A stretch of DNA of 64,000 bases from Caballeronia sp. NK8 (GTDB lineage Bacteria > Pseudomonadota > Gammaproteobacteria > Burkholderiales > Burkholderiaceae). The DNA lies in NCBI RefSeq assembly GCF_018408855.1, contig NZ_AP024326.1, positions 372,001 to 436,000 on the forward strand. The letters run 5' to 3'. This document shows, one piece after another, positions 1 through 8,793 of this stretch. The position numbers and the translations under genes were made by a program. The notes below the pieces were generated by a model that was not told the DNA's origin, did no database searches, and saw nothing but the letters and a program-made list of their open reading frames with translations. Numbering within the stretch: position 1 is the stretch's first letter; each line of letters starts with the position of its first letter.

Positions 1-1422
1 CGAAATGAACACGGAAGACAGCCGGTCGTACGTCAGCTTGCCGTCCGGCTTCGGATAGACGATCGGCGTGCACTGCGCGGCAGGCTTGAGCGTCTCGTGA
101 TCCGCGTGCCGGTGATGCAGCGTCCACGGCACCTTGCCGCCCAGCAGCTTCTGCTCGATCCCCACCATCAGCGTGCCGAGGTAGAGGCCCTTGCCCATCC
201 ATTGCTTGAAGTTGCGCGCGCGGTGCAGTTCCGTGTGCAGCCAGGAGCGCCGGAACGACTCCGGATAGGCCTCCAGCTCGTCCGATTCCCGCCCGGCCTG
301 CAAGGCGTCGAATGCGGCATCGGCGGCGAGCATGCCGGTCTTGAGCGCCGCGTGCGAGCCCTTGATGCGCGACGCGTTGAGAAAGCCCGCATCGTCACCG
401 ACGAGCGCGCCGCCCGGAAACACCAGCTTCGGCAAGCTCATCAACCCGCCCGCCGCGATCGCGCGCGCGCCGTACGACACGCGCTTGCCGCCTTCGAGGA
501 ACGTGCGGATCGCCGGGTGCGTCTTGTAGCGCTGAAATTCCTCGAATGGCGAGAGATACGGGTTCGTATATCCGAGGCCGACGACGAAGCCGACCATCAC
601 CTGATGATTGTCGAGGTGATAGAGGAACGAGCCGCCATAAGTGTCGGTCTGGAGCGGCCAGCCGGCCGTGTGAATGACGAGCCCGGGCTTGTGCTGCGCC
701 GGATCGATCTCCCACAACTCCTTGATGCCGATGCCGTACACCTGTGGATCGACGCCCTCGCGCAGGCCGAAGCGCGCCGACAGCTGCCGCGCGAGATGAC
801 CGCGCGCGCCTTCGCAGAACAGCGTGTACTTCGCGTGAAGCTCCATGCCGAGCTGAAACGCCTCGGTCGGCTGTCCGTCGCGGCCGACGCCCACGTTGCC
901 CGTCGCGACGCCCTTGACCGAGCCGTCATCGTGATAGAGCACTTCGGCGGCGGCGAAGCCCGCGAAGATCTCGACGCCCAGTGCTTCGGCCTGCTGACCC
1001 AGCCAGCGCGTCAGGTTCGCGAGGCTGATCACGTAGTTGCCGTGATTCCTGAAGTTCTCCGGCAGCGCCCAGTTCGGCACGGCCCGCGCGCCTGCTTCCG
1101 ACAGGAACAGAAAGCGGTCCTCGGTCACGGCGACATCGAGCGGCGCGCCTTGCGCTTTCCAGTCGGGAATGAGCTCGTCGAGCGCACGCGGGTCCATGAC
1201 CGCGCCCGACAGAATATGCGCGCCGATTTCCGAGCCCTTTTCGAGCACGCACACGCTGATCTCGGCGCCCTGCTCCGCCGCGCGCTGCTTCAGGCGAATC
1301 GCGGCGGACAGTCCGGCGGGCCCGCCGCCGACGATCACCACGTCGTACTCCATCGATTCACGCGGACCGTATTGCTCGATCCAGTTCGTCGACGCCTCCG
1401 TGCGGGCGTTGTCCAACGTCAT
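1..1422 (-). CDS. Electron transfer flavoprotein-ubiquinone oxidoreductase (partial, 3' end off the window)
   Basis: The reverse strand is open from the ATG at 1422 to the left edge, giving 474 codons of an enzyme normally about 555 residues long. ETF-QO is an inner-membrane flavoprotein that passes electrons from electron-transfer flavoprotein, reduced by acyl-CoA dehydrogenases, to ubiquinone. The dinucleotide-binding signature GGGPAGL lies at residues 32-38, and the following FAD/ubiquinone-domain sequence fits the family throughout. The C-terminal 4Fe-4S cluster domain is the part that is missing, because it lies beyond the edge. The gene follows the acyl-CoA dehydrogenase gene by 38 bp on the same strand, so the pair probably forms an operon linking beta-oxidation to the quinone pool. 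Confidence 0.9.
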   Translation of the reverse strand, partial: MTLDNARTEASTNWIEQYGPRESMEYDVVIVGGGPAGLSAAIRLKQRAAEQGAEISVCVLEKGSEIGAHILSGAVMDPRALDELIPDWKAQGAPLDVAVTEDRFLFLSEAGARAVPNWALPENFRNHGNYVISLANLTRWLGQQAEALGVEIFAGFAAAEVLYHDDGSVKGVATGNVGVGRDGQPTEAFQLGMELHAKYTLFCEGARGHLARQLSARFGLREGVDPQVYGIGIKELWEIDPAQHKPGLVIHTAGWPLQTDTYGGSFLYHLDNHQVMVGFVVGLGYTNPYLSPFEEFQRYKTHPAIRTFLEGGKRVSYGARAIAAGGLMSLPKLVFPGGALVGDDAGFLNASRIKGSHAALKTGMLAADAAFDALQAGRESDELEAYPESFRRSWLHTELHRARNFKQWMGKGLYLGTLMVGIEQKLLGGKVPWTLHHRHADHETLKPAAQCTPIVYPKPDGKLTYDRLSSVFIS

Positions 1423-1460
1423 ACCGCCTCCTTCTCTCAGGCTCAGGACACGCGTACGCG

Positions 1461-3263
1461 TCAGAATTGCGCTTCGTTCAATGCGAACAGCGGATCGTCG
1501 CCGTGCGCGCTGACGATGGCGGTTTCGAGTCCGCGGGCCCGCGTCAGCACGTATTCGGAGAAGCAGTGCGCGGTCGCGATCTTCGCGCCGTAGAACTGCA
1601 GGTCTTCGGCCCGCTTGCGTTGTGCCGCGAGCAGCGCACGCGCCATCTGCCAGCCCGACAGCACGATGCCCGCGAGCTTCAGATACGGCACGCTGCCGGC
1701 GAACACCGCGTTCGGGTCGCGCTTGCCCGATTCGAGCACGTAGGCGACGACGTTCGCGAGCGCCTCGCGTCCATCGGAAAGACGGCGGTGCATCGCCTCG
1801 AAAACGCGCGCGGCATCGGCGGCATCGGTCGATCGCAACGCTTCGAGCGTCGCGTCGATTTCCTCGAGCAGCGCATGCGCCGCCGCGCCGCCGTCGCGAA
1901 GCGTCTTGCGGCCGACGAGATCGTTGGCCTGAATCGCCGTCGTGCCTTCATAGATCGACAGGATCCGCGCGTCGCGATAGAACTGGGCCGCGCCCGTCTC
2001 CTCGATGAAGCCCATCCCGCCATGCACCTGAACGCCAAGGCTCGTCACGTCGATGGCCATTTCGGTGCTCCAGCCTTTCACGATCGGCACGAGATATTCG
2101 TTGATCGCCTGATGCCTTGCGCGGCTCGCCGCGTCCTCGTCGTGATGCGCGAAATCCGCGTGCGCGGCCGCGATATAGGCGAGCGCACGCGCGCCTTCGG
2201 TCAGCGCGCGCATGAGGCCGAGCATCCGGCGCACATCGGGGTGGCGGATGATCGCGACCGAGCCCGCGTCCGAACCGTCGACGGGGCGGCTCTGAATCCG
2301 CTCCTTCGCATACGCGGCGGCCTTCTGATAAGCCGCGTCGGACAGCGCGATGCCCTGCAGACCGACGCCGAAGCGCGCCGCGTTCATCATGATGAACATG
2401 TACTCGAGACCGCGATTCTCCTCGCCCACGAGATAGCCGGTTGCGCCGCCATTGTCGCCGTACTGGAGCACGGCCGTCGGACTCGCCTTGATCCCGAGCT
2501 TGTGCTCGATGGACACGCAGTGGACGTCATTGCGCGCGCCGAGGCTGCCGTCGTCGTTCAGCAGGAATTTGGGCACGAGGAACAGCGAGATGCCCTTTAC
2601 CCCTTCTGGCGCATCCGGCGTGCGAGCCAGCACGAGATGGACGATGTTCTCGGCCATGTCGTGCTCGCCCCAGGTGATGAAGATCTTGGTGCCGGACACC
2701 TTGTAGGTGCCGCCGCCCTGCGGCTCGGCGCGCGAACGCACGAGCGACAGATCGGAGCCCGCCTGCGGCTCGGTCAGATTCATCGTGCCGGTCCACGCGC
2801 CCTCGACCAGCTTCGGCAGAAAGCGCGCCTTCAACTCCGCCGAGCCCGCGGTCAGCAATGCCTCGATGGCGCCGTCGGTGAGCAGCGGGCACAGCGCGAA
2901 GGAAAGGTTGGAAGCGTTGAGCATCTCGATGCACGGCGACGCGACCAGCTTAGCGAGCCCCTGACCGCCGAATTCCACCGGATGGCTGATGCCTTGCCAG
3001 CCGCCCTCAATGAATTGGCGGTAGGCATCACCGAAACCGGCCGTCGCCGCGACCTCGCCGTCGTACCACGTGCTCGGGCGCTGGTCGCCCTGCGCGTTCA
3101 GTGGCGCGATGACTTCCGCGGCAAGCTTCGCCCCTTCGTCGAGAACGGCTTGCGCGGTGTCGGCATTCGAATCGCCGAGACCGCTGAGCTGGCTGACGCT
3201 TGCAATATCTGCCAGCTCTTCGAGTACGAACATCATGTCCTTGACGGGGGCTGCATAAGTCAT
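1461..3263 (-). CDS. Large acyl-CoA dehydrogenase with C-terminal extension (600 aa)
   Basis: FAD-dependent alpha,beta-dehydrogenation of an acyl-CoA. The 600-residue length and the extra C-terminal domain (about residues 470-600) place it with the long FadE/DmdC-like dehydrogenases rather than the usual 380-400-residue enzymes. The middle domain has the FAD-contact sequence MNLTEPQAGSDLS, and the catalytic base is the Glu of YEGT at about residue 439. I chose the ATG at 3263 because a GGAG lies six bases upstream and the protein then starts MTYAAPVKDM as is usual in the family; an upstream in-frame ATG at 3281 is less likely. It is followed by ETF-QO, its likely electron outlet, and preceded by an AraC regulator on the same strand. 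Substrate chain length cannot be read from the sequence. Confidence 0.92.
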   Translation of the reverse strand: MTYAAPVKDMMFVLEELADIASVSQLSGLGDSNADTAQAVLDEGAKLAAEVIAPLNAQGDQRPSTWYDGEVAATAGFGDAYRQFIEGGWQGISHPVEFGGQGLAKLVASPCIEMLNASNLSFALCPLLTDGAIEALLTAGSAELKARFLPKLVEGAWTGTMNLTEPQAGSDLSLVRSRAEPQGGGTYKVSGTKIFITWGEHDMAENIVHLVLARTPDAPEGVKGISLFLVPKFLLNDDGSLGARNDVHCVSIEHKLGIKASPTAVLQYGDNGGATGYLVGEENRGLEYMFIMMNAARFGVGLQGIALSDAAYQKAAAYAKERIQSRPVDGSDAGSVAIIRHPDVRRMLGLMRALTEGARALAYIAAAHADFAHHDEDAASRARHQAINEYLVPIVKGWSTEMAIDVTSLGVQVHGGMGFIEETGAAQFYRDARILSIYEGTTAIQANDLVGRKTLRDGGAAAHALLEEIDATLEALRSTDAADAARVFEAMHRRLSDGREALANVVAYVLESGKRDPNAVFAGSVPYLKLAGIVLSGWQMARALLAAQRKRAEDLQFYGAKIATAHCFSEYVLTRARGLETAIVSAHGDDPLFALNEAQF

Positions 3264-3360
3264 CGCCGACTCCAGGTGCATGGCCGGTCAACTGGCAGGC
3301 CATATGGCAACAAATACGGATGTGTTGCCGCGCATGGTATCAACGGGTCTGCATTTCCCC

Positions 3361-3389
3361 GTTATCTGAAACTGCCCTTTTATTGACAA
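3361..3389 (-). promoter_or_regulatory. Probable sigma-70 promoter of the acyl-CoA dehydrogenase gene
   Basis: Read on the reverse strand, TTGTCA (3389-3384) is followed after 17 bases by GATAAC (3366-3361). The -35 matches consensus at five of six positions and the -10 at four of six. It sits about 100 bases before the dehydrogenase start, in the gap behind the AraC gene. Start point inferred, not shown. Confidence 0.4.
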
Positions 3390-3435
3390 AATCTGCCAAA
3401 CATAAAATCGACGCCAGCCGATTTGCGGTCGCAGC

Positions 3436-4440
3436 TCAGTCGGCTTTCTTCTGTCTGTAGGCGGCCGGCGTGCTGCCGGTCCAGTGGCGGAATGCGCGAT
3501 GGAACGCGGTCGAATTGTCGAATCCGACATCGAAGGCGATCGCCGCGATCGCATCGTCCGAACGGGTGAGACGCTGAATGGCGATGTCGCGCCGCACTTC
3601 GTCCTTGATCGCCTGGAAGGACGTTCCCTCCGCGTCGAGACGCCTGCACAGCGTCCGCACCGAGTAGTGCAGCTGCTGCGCGACGGCGTCGACGGTTGGC
3701 GTCTTCGGCAAGCCCGCGGCGATGCACTGGCGCACCTGGTGACACACCATCTCGTCGGTGAACGACACGAAAATCCAGTCCTCCGGCGCACGCTGAAGGA
3801 ATGCGTCGAGATCCGACTTTCGCTGCCGGATGGGACGATCGAGATAGGCGGCATCGAACGCGATCAGCGTGCGATCGCACCCGAAACGCACCGGTCCCGG
3901 AAACAGATACAGCAGGTCGCCGGGCTGCGCCGGCCGCAGAAACTCGAATGCCGCTTCGGCGAGCGGAATCTTCTGGCGTATGAGCCACGACGCGACGCCA
4001 TGCACGAGCTTCAGCACGAGCTCCCGCGCAAGCGCGCTTGCCTTCGGGCCCTTCGGATTCGCGACGAATTCGACGATCGCGTAAGCGCCTTCCCGGCGCG
4101 ACACGAGCTGGAATTCATCGAGGACCAGATGAAAGAACTGGCCGAAACGATGCAGCGCCACTTCGAGACGCGGCGCATCGAGAAGGCTCAGGCACAGGAA
4201 CTTGAGCGTGCCGTTGCGCAGCGGACGCGCGAAGATCCCCGGCATCTCGTCATCGAGTTCCATGGCGAGCAGGCGGTAGAGCGTCGAGAACTGCTCCTGC
4301 GTGACGCGCGCGGCGGGCATGCCGAGCAGGTCGTGAGGAATGCCGGAATGCTCGGCGAGACGCGCGACCGCGGCCCGGTCGGCGCCGGAAAGGAAACCGT
4401 TGACGACAGATATCGGAACCGTGGCAGAAAATCGCTTCAT
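3436..4440 (-). CDS. AraC-family transcriptional regulator with N-terminal ligand-binding domain (334 aa)
   Basis: The N-terminal two thirds match the arabinose-binding-like domain of the OruR/ArgR-type AraC proteins. The last ~100 residues form the double helix-turn-helix, with the typical ending in which 'VGFDNSTAFHRAFRHWTG' precedes a 'TPAAYR' motif. The frame stays open upstream to 4584, but the ATG at 4440 gives the family's usual length (about 335) and starts at the conserved domain edge. It lies upstream of the acyl-CoA dehydrogenase/ETF-QO pair on the same strand and is a reasonable regulator for it. The effector is unknown; an acyl-CoA or fatty acid is only a guess from context. Confidence 0.85.
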   Translation of the reverse strand: MKRFSATVPISVVNGFLSGADRAAVARLAEHSGIPHDLLGMPAARVTQEQFSTLYRLLAMELDDEMPGIFARPLRNGTLKFLCLSLLDAPRLEVALHRFGQFFHLVLDEFQLVSRREGAYAIVEFVANPKGPKASALARELVLKLVHGVASWLIRQKIPLAEAAFEFLRPAQPGDLLYLFPGPVRFGCDRTLIAFDAAYLDRPIRQRKSDLDAFLQRAPEDWIFVSFTDEMVCHQVRQCIAAGLPKTPTVDAVAQQLHYSVRTLCRRLDAEGTSFQAIKDEVRRDIAIQRLTRSDDAIAAIAFDVGFDNSTAFHRAFRHWTGSTPAAYRQKKAD

Positions 4441-4911
4441 GACTTGGTCGTGGCATACACCTGAATCGAGCACGTAACTCGCAAGGCGTCCGGTAAGCCG
4501 GGAGGGCAGATCGAGACGCGTCGTGGTTCCAACGCTGTCGAGCATGCGCGAGCGCCGGCTGCAGCAGCGTGTAACGTATCTCAATCAGCCGTCTTCGAGC
4601 ACGTTTAAAGGGCAGTATGGCATCGCGCATCAACAACCGGCCTACTGCCAGGTATCTTCGTGCTGATATATCCCCCTCGACAGACCACTCGTCTCAAGTC
4701 GTGTGCCACACCGGCTCGGGACGACGCCCTCAGAGACGCCCCTTCATTTACGCTTCATTGAAGCGATTCCCCGCTTCGCCTCGAGGGAGGTTGTCCTGGT
4801 ATTCGCAAGCGCCATCACCGCTACGAATACCCCCTCATTCAAGAAATAAAGTTCGTCAATACCAGTGTCGCCCCTAAGCTTGCTTGACCGACTCGGATCG
4901 CGGAAGAAGCA
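4441..4911. other. Intergenic region, no gene recognised
   Basis: This 471-base gap separates the leftward AraC gene from the rightward phosphatase gene. Short open frames here are not protein-like in composition. Presumably it holds the two divergent promoters, but I could not pick convincing -35/-10 pairs. Confidence 0.4.
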
Positions 4912-5586
4912 ATGGCAGAACTCTTTTTGGTACGGCACGGACAGGCGTCACTGGGCAGCCAAAACTACGATTGTCTTTCGGACACCGGCAAGCGGCAGAG
5001 CATCTGGCTCGGCGAGCACTTCGCGCTCAATGGTCTCAAATTCGACCGGGTGGTGACAGGCTCGCTGCTGCGTCACGCTCAGACGCTCGATGCGATTCGC
5101 CTGGCCACACCGGGTATAAATGTCGAATGGGAGATTCATCCCGGACTCGATGAATACGATTTTCACGCGCTCTTTCGCGCTCTGCGCGATGAAGATCTCA
5201 GGCTCGTCGAGTCCGCGAAACGCAGTCCGCGCGAGTTCTTCAAGGCATTGCGGGCGGTCCTGCACCTCTGGTGCGAAGGTGCACTGGATGATCGTGTGCC
5301 CGAGACGTGGCGAGCGTTTCAGCAGCGCGTAGCGGTTGCGCGCACTGCCATTCAGCAGAGCGACGCACGACGCGTTTTGGTGGTCACTTCCGGTGGCGTG
5401 ATCGGCGCGTTCATGCAGCAGATCCTGCAAGCGCCTACTGCGATGGCAATCGAGCTCAACATGCAGATCCGCAACAGCAGCGTCACGCATTGCTTCTTCA
5501 ACCACGAAACGATTCATCTATCGAGCTTCAACGGCATCGCCCATCTCGACGATCCACAACGTCACGCGTTTCAAACCTACGGTTAA
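4912..5586 (+). CDS. Histidine phosphatase family protein (phosphoglycerate mutase-like, 224 aa)
   Basis: The N-terminus has the catalytic RHGQ motif at residues 8-11, where His9 is the phospho-accepting residue. 'VTSGGVIGAFMQQ' near residue 165 replaces the more usual second-histidine block (V-x-H-G), so the second catalytic His is not in its classic setting. Members remove phosphate from small molecules, and substrates vary widely. The gene is 24 bases before an APH-type kinase and in line with an SDR and an ACAD10/11-like dehydrogenase. A role in hydrolysing a phosphorylated acyl intermediate is an attractive inference. A purine-rich GGAAGAAG precedes the ATG. Confidence 0.85.
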   Translation: MAELFLVRHGQASLGSQNYDCLSDTGKRQSIWLGEHFALNGLKFDRVVTGSLLRHAQTLDAIRLATPGINVEWEIHPGLDEYDFHALFRALRDEDLRLVESAKRSPREFFKALRAVLHLWCEGALDDRVPETWRAFQQRVAVARTAIQQSDARRVLVVTSGGVIGAFMQQILQAPTAMAIELNMQIRNSSVTHCFFNHETIHLSSFNGIAHLDDPQRHAFQTYG

Positions 5587-5610
5587 TCTACCCGTCAAGC
5601 ATCGAATGAT

Positions 5611-6639
5611 ATGACCAGCGAACGATCTAGCCAGTCTCTCGACATTGACCGGCTCACGCCTTATCTGGAGCAGCATCTCCCGGGCTTTCGCGGGCCGGTG
5701 CACGCGACGAAGTTCGCGGGCGGCCAGTCCAACCCGACCTGGCTGCTCGACGCACAAGGCAGCCGCTATGTCCTGCGCCGCCAGCCGCCCGGGACATTGC
5801 TCAAATCCGCTCACGCAGTCGATCGCGAATTCCGCGTGCTGAGTGCGCTTGCACAAACCCCGGTTCCCGTCGCGCGCGCCTGGCATCTGTGTCAAGACCG
5901 CGAGATCATCGGTAGCCTGTTCTATGTTATGAGCTACGAGCCGGGACGCATCTTCTGGAACCCCGCCCTGCCCGAAATTGATCGCGATGCGCGGCGCGAC
6001 TATTACGCATCAATCGTCTCGACGCTCGCGGCACTCCATGAAGTCGATCCGGAAAGCGTCGGCCTTGGCGACTATGGCCGAGCGGGAAACTACTTTCAGC
6101 GACAGGTCGAACTCTGGACGAAGCAGTACCGCGCCGCCGAAACCGAGCGGATAGCGCCGATGGAGGCGCTCATTGACTGGCTGCCGGCCCATTGCCCGAC
6201 CCATTCTCCACGCCCGGCGCTCGTGCACGGCGATTTCCGCATCGACAACCTCATCTTCGCCGACGATGCGCCGCGCGTGCGTGCCGTACTCGATTGGGAG
6301 CTCTCGACCCTCGGCAATCCGCTCGCCGACCTCGCCTACTTCTGCATGTGCCTGCGCCTGCCATCGAGAGGGCATATCACCGGGCTGCGCGGCCAGGATC
6401 GCGATGCCCTCGCCATCCCCGAGGAGGAGGACATCCTCGCGCAGTACTGCGCGTTGCGTGGGCTCAGCGACATTGGCAACTGGAACTTCTGCCTCGCGTT
6501 TAGCTTCTTCCGTCTTGCATCGATCGCGCAGGGCGTCAAAGCACGCGCGTTGCAAGGCAACGCGTCAAGCGCAGATGCACACGAGGTGGGCCGCATGGTC
6601 GAACCGCTAGCACGGCTCGCCGAAGAACTGCTCGCGTAG
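5611..6639 (+). CDS. APH-family phosphotransferase, ACAD10/11- or LvaA-like kinase (342 aa)
   Basis: A protein-kinase-like small-molecule kinase of the aminoglycoside phosphotransferase fold. The catalytic loop HGDFRIDN is at residues 206-213 and the metal-binding DWE lies about 25 residues later in 'AVLDWELSTLGNPLADLAY'. The neighbours argue against drug resistance. In ACAD10/ACAD11 and in the levulinate (Lva) pathway, kinases of this family phosphorylate 4-hydroxyacyl-CoAs, and an acyl-CoA dehydrogenase-like partner then removes the phosphate group. Here the kinase is followed by an SDR and such a dehydrogenase. Family is seen in the sequence; substrate is inferred. Confidence 0.87.
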   Translation: MTSERSSQSLDIDRLTPYLEQHLPGFRGPVHATKFAGGQSNPTWLLDAQGSRYVLRRQPPGTLLKSAHAVDREFRVLSALAQTPVPVARAWHLCQDREIIGSLFYVMSYEPGRIFWNPALPEIDRDARRDYYASIVSTLAALHEVDPESVGLGDYGRAGNYFQRQVELWTKQYRAAETERIAPMEALIDWLPAHCPTHSPRPALVHGDFRIDNLIFADDAPRVRAVLDWELSTLGNPLADLAYFCMCLRLPSRGHITGLRGQDRDALAIPEEEDILAQYCALRGLSDIGNWNFCLAFSFFRLASIAQGVKARALQGNASSADAHEVGRMVEPLARLAEELLA

Positions 6640-6675
6640 ACGGCACACTTTCTCAACCTGTCAAAAGGAACGACA

Positions 6676-7440
6676 TTGACTACGAAACTCTTTGACCTCT
6701 CGGGACGCATCGCTCTCGTGACAGGCGCGAGCCGCGGCATCGGCGAGGCCATCGCCGTGCTGCTGGCCGAACAAGGCGCACACGTCATCGTATCGAGTCG
6801 CAAGCTGGAAGATTGCGAATCAGTCGCCGCGCGCATTCGCGCGTCGGGTGCGAGTGCTGAAGCATTCGCGTGCCACGTCGGCCGCCTGGAAGATATCGCG
6901 GTCATGTTCAATCACATTCGCGAGAAGCACGGTCGTCTCGACATACTCGTCAACAACGCCGCGGCCAATCCGTACTTCGGCCATATCCTCGATACGGACC
7001 TTGCCGCCTACAACAAGACCGTCGATGTGAACCTGCGCGGATACTTCTTCATGTCGGTCGAAGCCGGCAAGATGATGAAGGAACAGGGCCGCGGCGCGAT
7101 CGTCAACACGGCTTCGGTCAACGCGCTTCAGCCGGGCGATCAGCAGGGCATCTACTCGATCACCAAGGCGGCCGTCGTCAATATGACCAAGGCGTTCGCG
7201 AAAGAGTGCGGTCCGCTCGGCATCCGCGTGAATGCGATTCTGCCAGGCCTCACCAAAACGAAGTTCGCCGGCGCGCTGTTCGAGGACAAGACTATCTACG
7301 AGCGCTGGATCAACTCGATCCCGCTCCGCCGTCACGGCGAACCCGACGAAATGGCCGGCACCGTGCTCTACCTCGTATCCGACGCGGCGAGCTATACGAA
7401 CGGCGAATGCATCGTCGTCGATGGCGGCCTGACGATCTAG
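6676..7440 (+). CDS. SDR-family NAD(P)-dependent oxidoreductase with TTG start (254 aa)
   Basis: Classical short-chain dehydrogenase: cofactor motif TGASRGIG near residues 16-23, NNAA later, and the catalytic pair Tyr160/Lys164 (YSITK). The reading frame starts at TTG 6676; a GGAA five bases upstream supports that start, and no upstream ATG fits. Translation from TTG is expected to be weak. It lies 36 bases after the kinase gene and 24 before the acyl-CoA dehydrogenase. In a 4-hydroxyacyl-CoA pathway it could oxidise the hydroxyl group produced by isomerisation; that is inference from context. Confidence 0.9.
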   Translation: MTTKLFDLSGRIALVTGASRGIGEAIAVLLAEQGAHVIVSSRKLEDCESVAARIRASGASAEAFACHVGRLEDIAVMFNHIREKHGRLDILVNNAAANPYFGHILDTDLAAYNKTVDVNLRGYFFMSVEAGKMMKEQGRGAIVNTASVNALQPGDQQGIYSITKAAVVNMTKAFAKECGPLGIRVNAILPGLTKTKFAGALFEDKTIYERWINSIPLRRHGEPDEMAGTVLYLVSDAASYTNGECIVVDGGLTI

Positions 7441-7464
7441 CGAACCGCGCAAAAGGAACCCATC

Positions 7465-8715
7465 ATGTTTTTCGCTCATAGCCCGACAGTTGAAGACCTC
7501 ATGCGCCGCGTGCGCATGTTCATGGACCAGCATATCGTGCCGCGGCAACGTCAATGGCACGACGAGGTCCACGCGGGTCACTTTCCAGTCTCGTTCATGG
7601 AAGATCTCAAAGCCATGGCCAAGGCAGAGGGTCTGTGGAATCTCTTCCTGCCGCACCTGAAGGAGGGCGAGCCAGGCACGCGTCTCACGAACCTCGAATA
7701 TGCGCCGCTCGCGGAGATCATGGGCCGCGTTTCGTGGGCATCCGAGGTCTTCAACTGCAATGCGCCCGATACCGGCAACATGGAACTGCTGCACATGTTC
7801 GCGACGCCCGCGCAGCGCGAAACATGGCTCGTGCCTCTGCTCGATGGCCAGATCCGTTCCGCGTTCGCGATGACCGAGCCGGACGTGCCCTCCTCCGACG
7901 CGACCAACATCACGACCTCCATTCGCCGCGATGGCGACGACTACGTGATCAATGGCCGCAAATGGTTCATCACGAACGCGGCACATCCGAACTGCAAGCT
8001 GTTCATCGTGATGGGCAAGACCGATCCGGATGCAGAAAGCCATCGTCAGCAGAGCATGATCCTCGTGCCGGCGGGCACACCCGGCGTGACGATCGTGCGC
8101 AATATTCCGGTCATGAATCACATCTCGCCCGAAGGACATTGCGAGATCACGTTCACGAATGTGCGCGTGCCCGCGTCGAACCTGCTCGGCGAAGAAGGCA
8201 GCGGCTTCGCGCTCGCGCAGGCGCGGCTCGGACCGGGGCGCATTCACCACTGCATGCGCTCGATCGGCGCGGCTGAGCTCGCGCTCGAACTGATGATCGA
8301 GCGTGCTCAGGAGCGCAAGACGTTCGGCAAGTATCTGCAGCAGCATGGCACGATCGGCGAATGGATCGCGAAATCGCGCATCGAGATCGATCAGGCCCGC
8401 TTGCTCGTGCTCAAGACCGCGTGGCTTCTCGACGAGGTCGACGCAAAAGCGGCACGCAAGGAAATCTCGATGATCAAGGCGCTGATTCCGCAAGTGCATA
8501 CGGCCGTGTGCGACCGTGCGATGCAGGTATTCGGCGCGATGGGCGTAAGCCCCGATACGCCGCTCGCCGATCACTGGACGTGGGGACGCGCATTGCGTTA
8601 CGCAGACGGTCCCGACGAAGTGCATCTCCAGGCGATCGCGAAAATGGAACTGGCGCAAGGCAAGGAACGGATCGGCGCAATGGCGGCCTATCTGAACGCA
8701 CCGCCGCGTGACTGA
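7465..8715 (+). CDS. Acyl-CoA dehydrogenase, ACAD10/11-like (416 aa)
   Basis: Full-length acyl-CoA dehydrogenase fold. The FAD-contact segment AFAMTEPDVPSSDATN lies near residue 135. The C-terminal motif is ADGPDEVH at residues 380-387, in place of the YEGT that carries the catalytic Glu in ordinary dehydrogenases. That GPDEVH version is characteristic of the ACAD10/ACAD11 and LvaC-like branch, some of which work on phosphorylated 4-hydroxyacyl-CoAs rather than carrying out simple dehydrogenation. Its co-transcription with an APH-type kinase supports this branch. GGAACCC precedes the ATG at 7465. No electron-transfer partner is encoded in this operon. Confidence 0.9.
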   Translation: MFFAHSPTVEDLMRRVRMFMDQHIVPRQRQWHDEVHAGHFPVSFMEDLKAMAKAEGLWNLFLPHLKEGEPGTRLTNLEYAPLAEIMGRVSWASEVFNCNAPDTGNMELLHMFATPAQRETWLVPLLDGQIRSAFAMTEPDVPSSDATNITTSIRRDGDDYVINGRKWFITNAAHPNCKLFIVMGKTDPDAESHRQQSMILVPAGTPGVTIVRNIPVMNHISPEGHCEITFTNVRVPASNLLGEEGSGFALAQARLGPGRIHHCMRSIGAAELALELMIERAQERKTFGKYLQQHGTIGEWIAKSRIEIDQARLLVLKTAWLLDEVDAKAARKEISMIKALIPQVHTAVCDRAMQVFGAMGVSPDTPLADHWTWGRALRYADGPDEVHLQAIAKMELAQGKERIGAMAAYLNAPPRD

Positions 8716-8754
8716 GCCTGGCGAAATCGAAGCAAGCGCACGCATCATCACAGC

Positions 8755-8787
8755 GTCTCCCGTTTATCATGATGGGCAAACGGAGAC
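8755..8787 (+). promoter_or_regulatory. Hairpin covering the ribosome binding site of the LysR gene
   Basis: GTCTCCCGTTT (8755-8765) pairs with AAACGGAGAC (8778-8787), with one bulged C and a 12-base loop. The GGAG ribosome binding site of the LysR gene (8782-8785, ATG at 8794) lies inside the right arm. It could end transcription of the upstream operon or mask the binding site; no T-run follows, which favours the second reading. Confidence 0.45.
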
Positions 8788-8793
8788 TGTGAG

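Noticed and set aside
97..3386. Long plus-strand frames (up to 639 codons) opposite the ETF-QO and acyl-CoA dehydrogenase genes
   Set aside because: They are antisense shadows: Arg/Ala/His-rich, no domain motifs, produced by strong third-position GC on the true strand.
5611..6639. Aminoglycoside resistance gene
   Set aside because: The fold is APH-like, but the operon partners and 'DWELSTLGNPLADLAY' context fit the ACAD10/11-type kinase group.
6820..8751. 643-codon minus-strand frame
   Set aside because: Lies exactly opposite the SDR and ACAD10/11-like genes, which have clear catalytic motifs; the reverse text has none.
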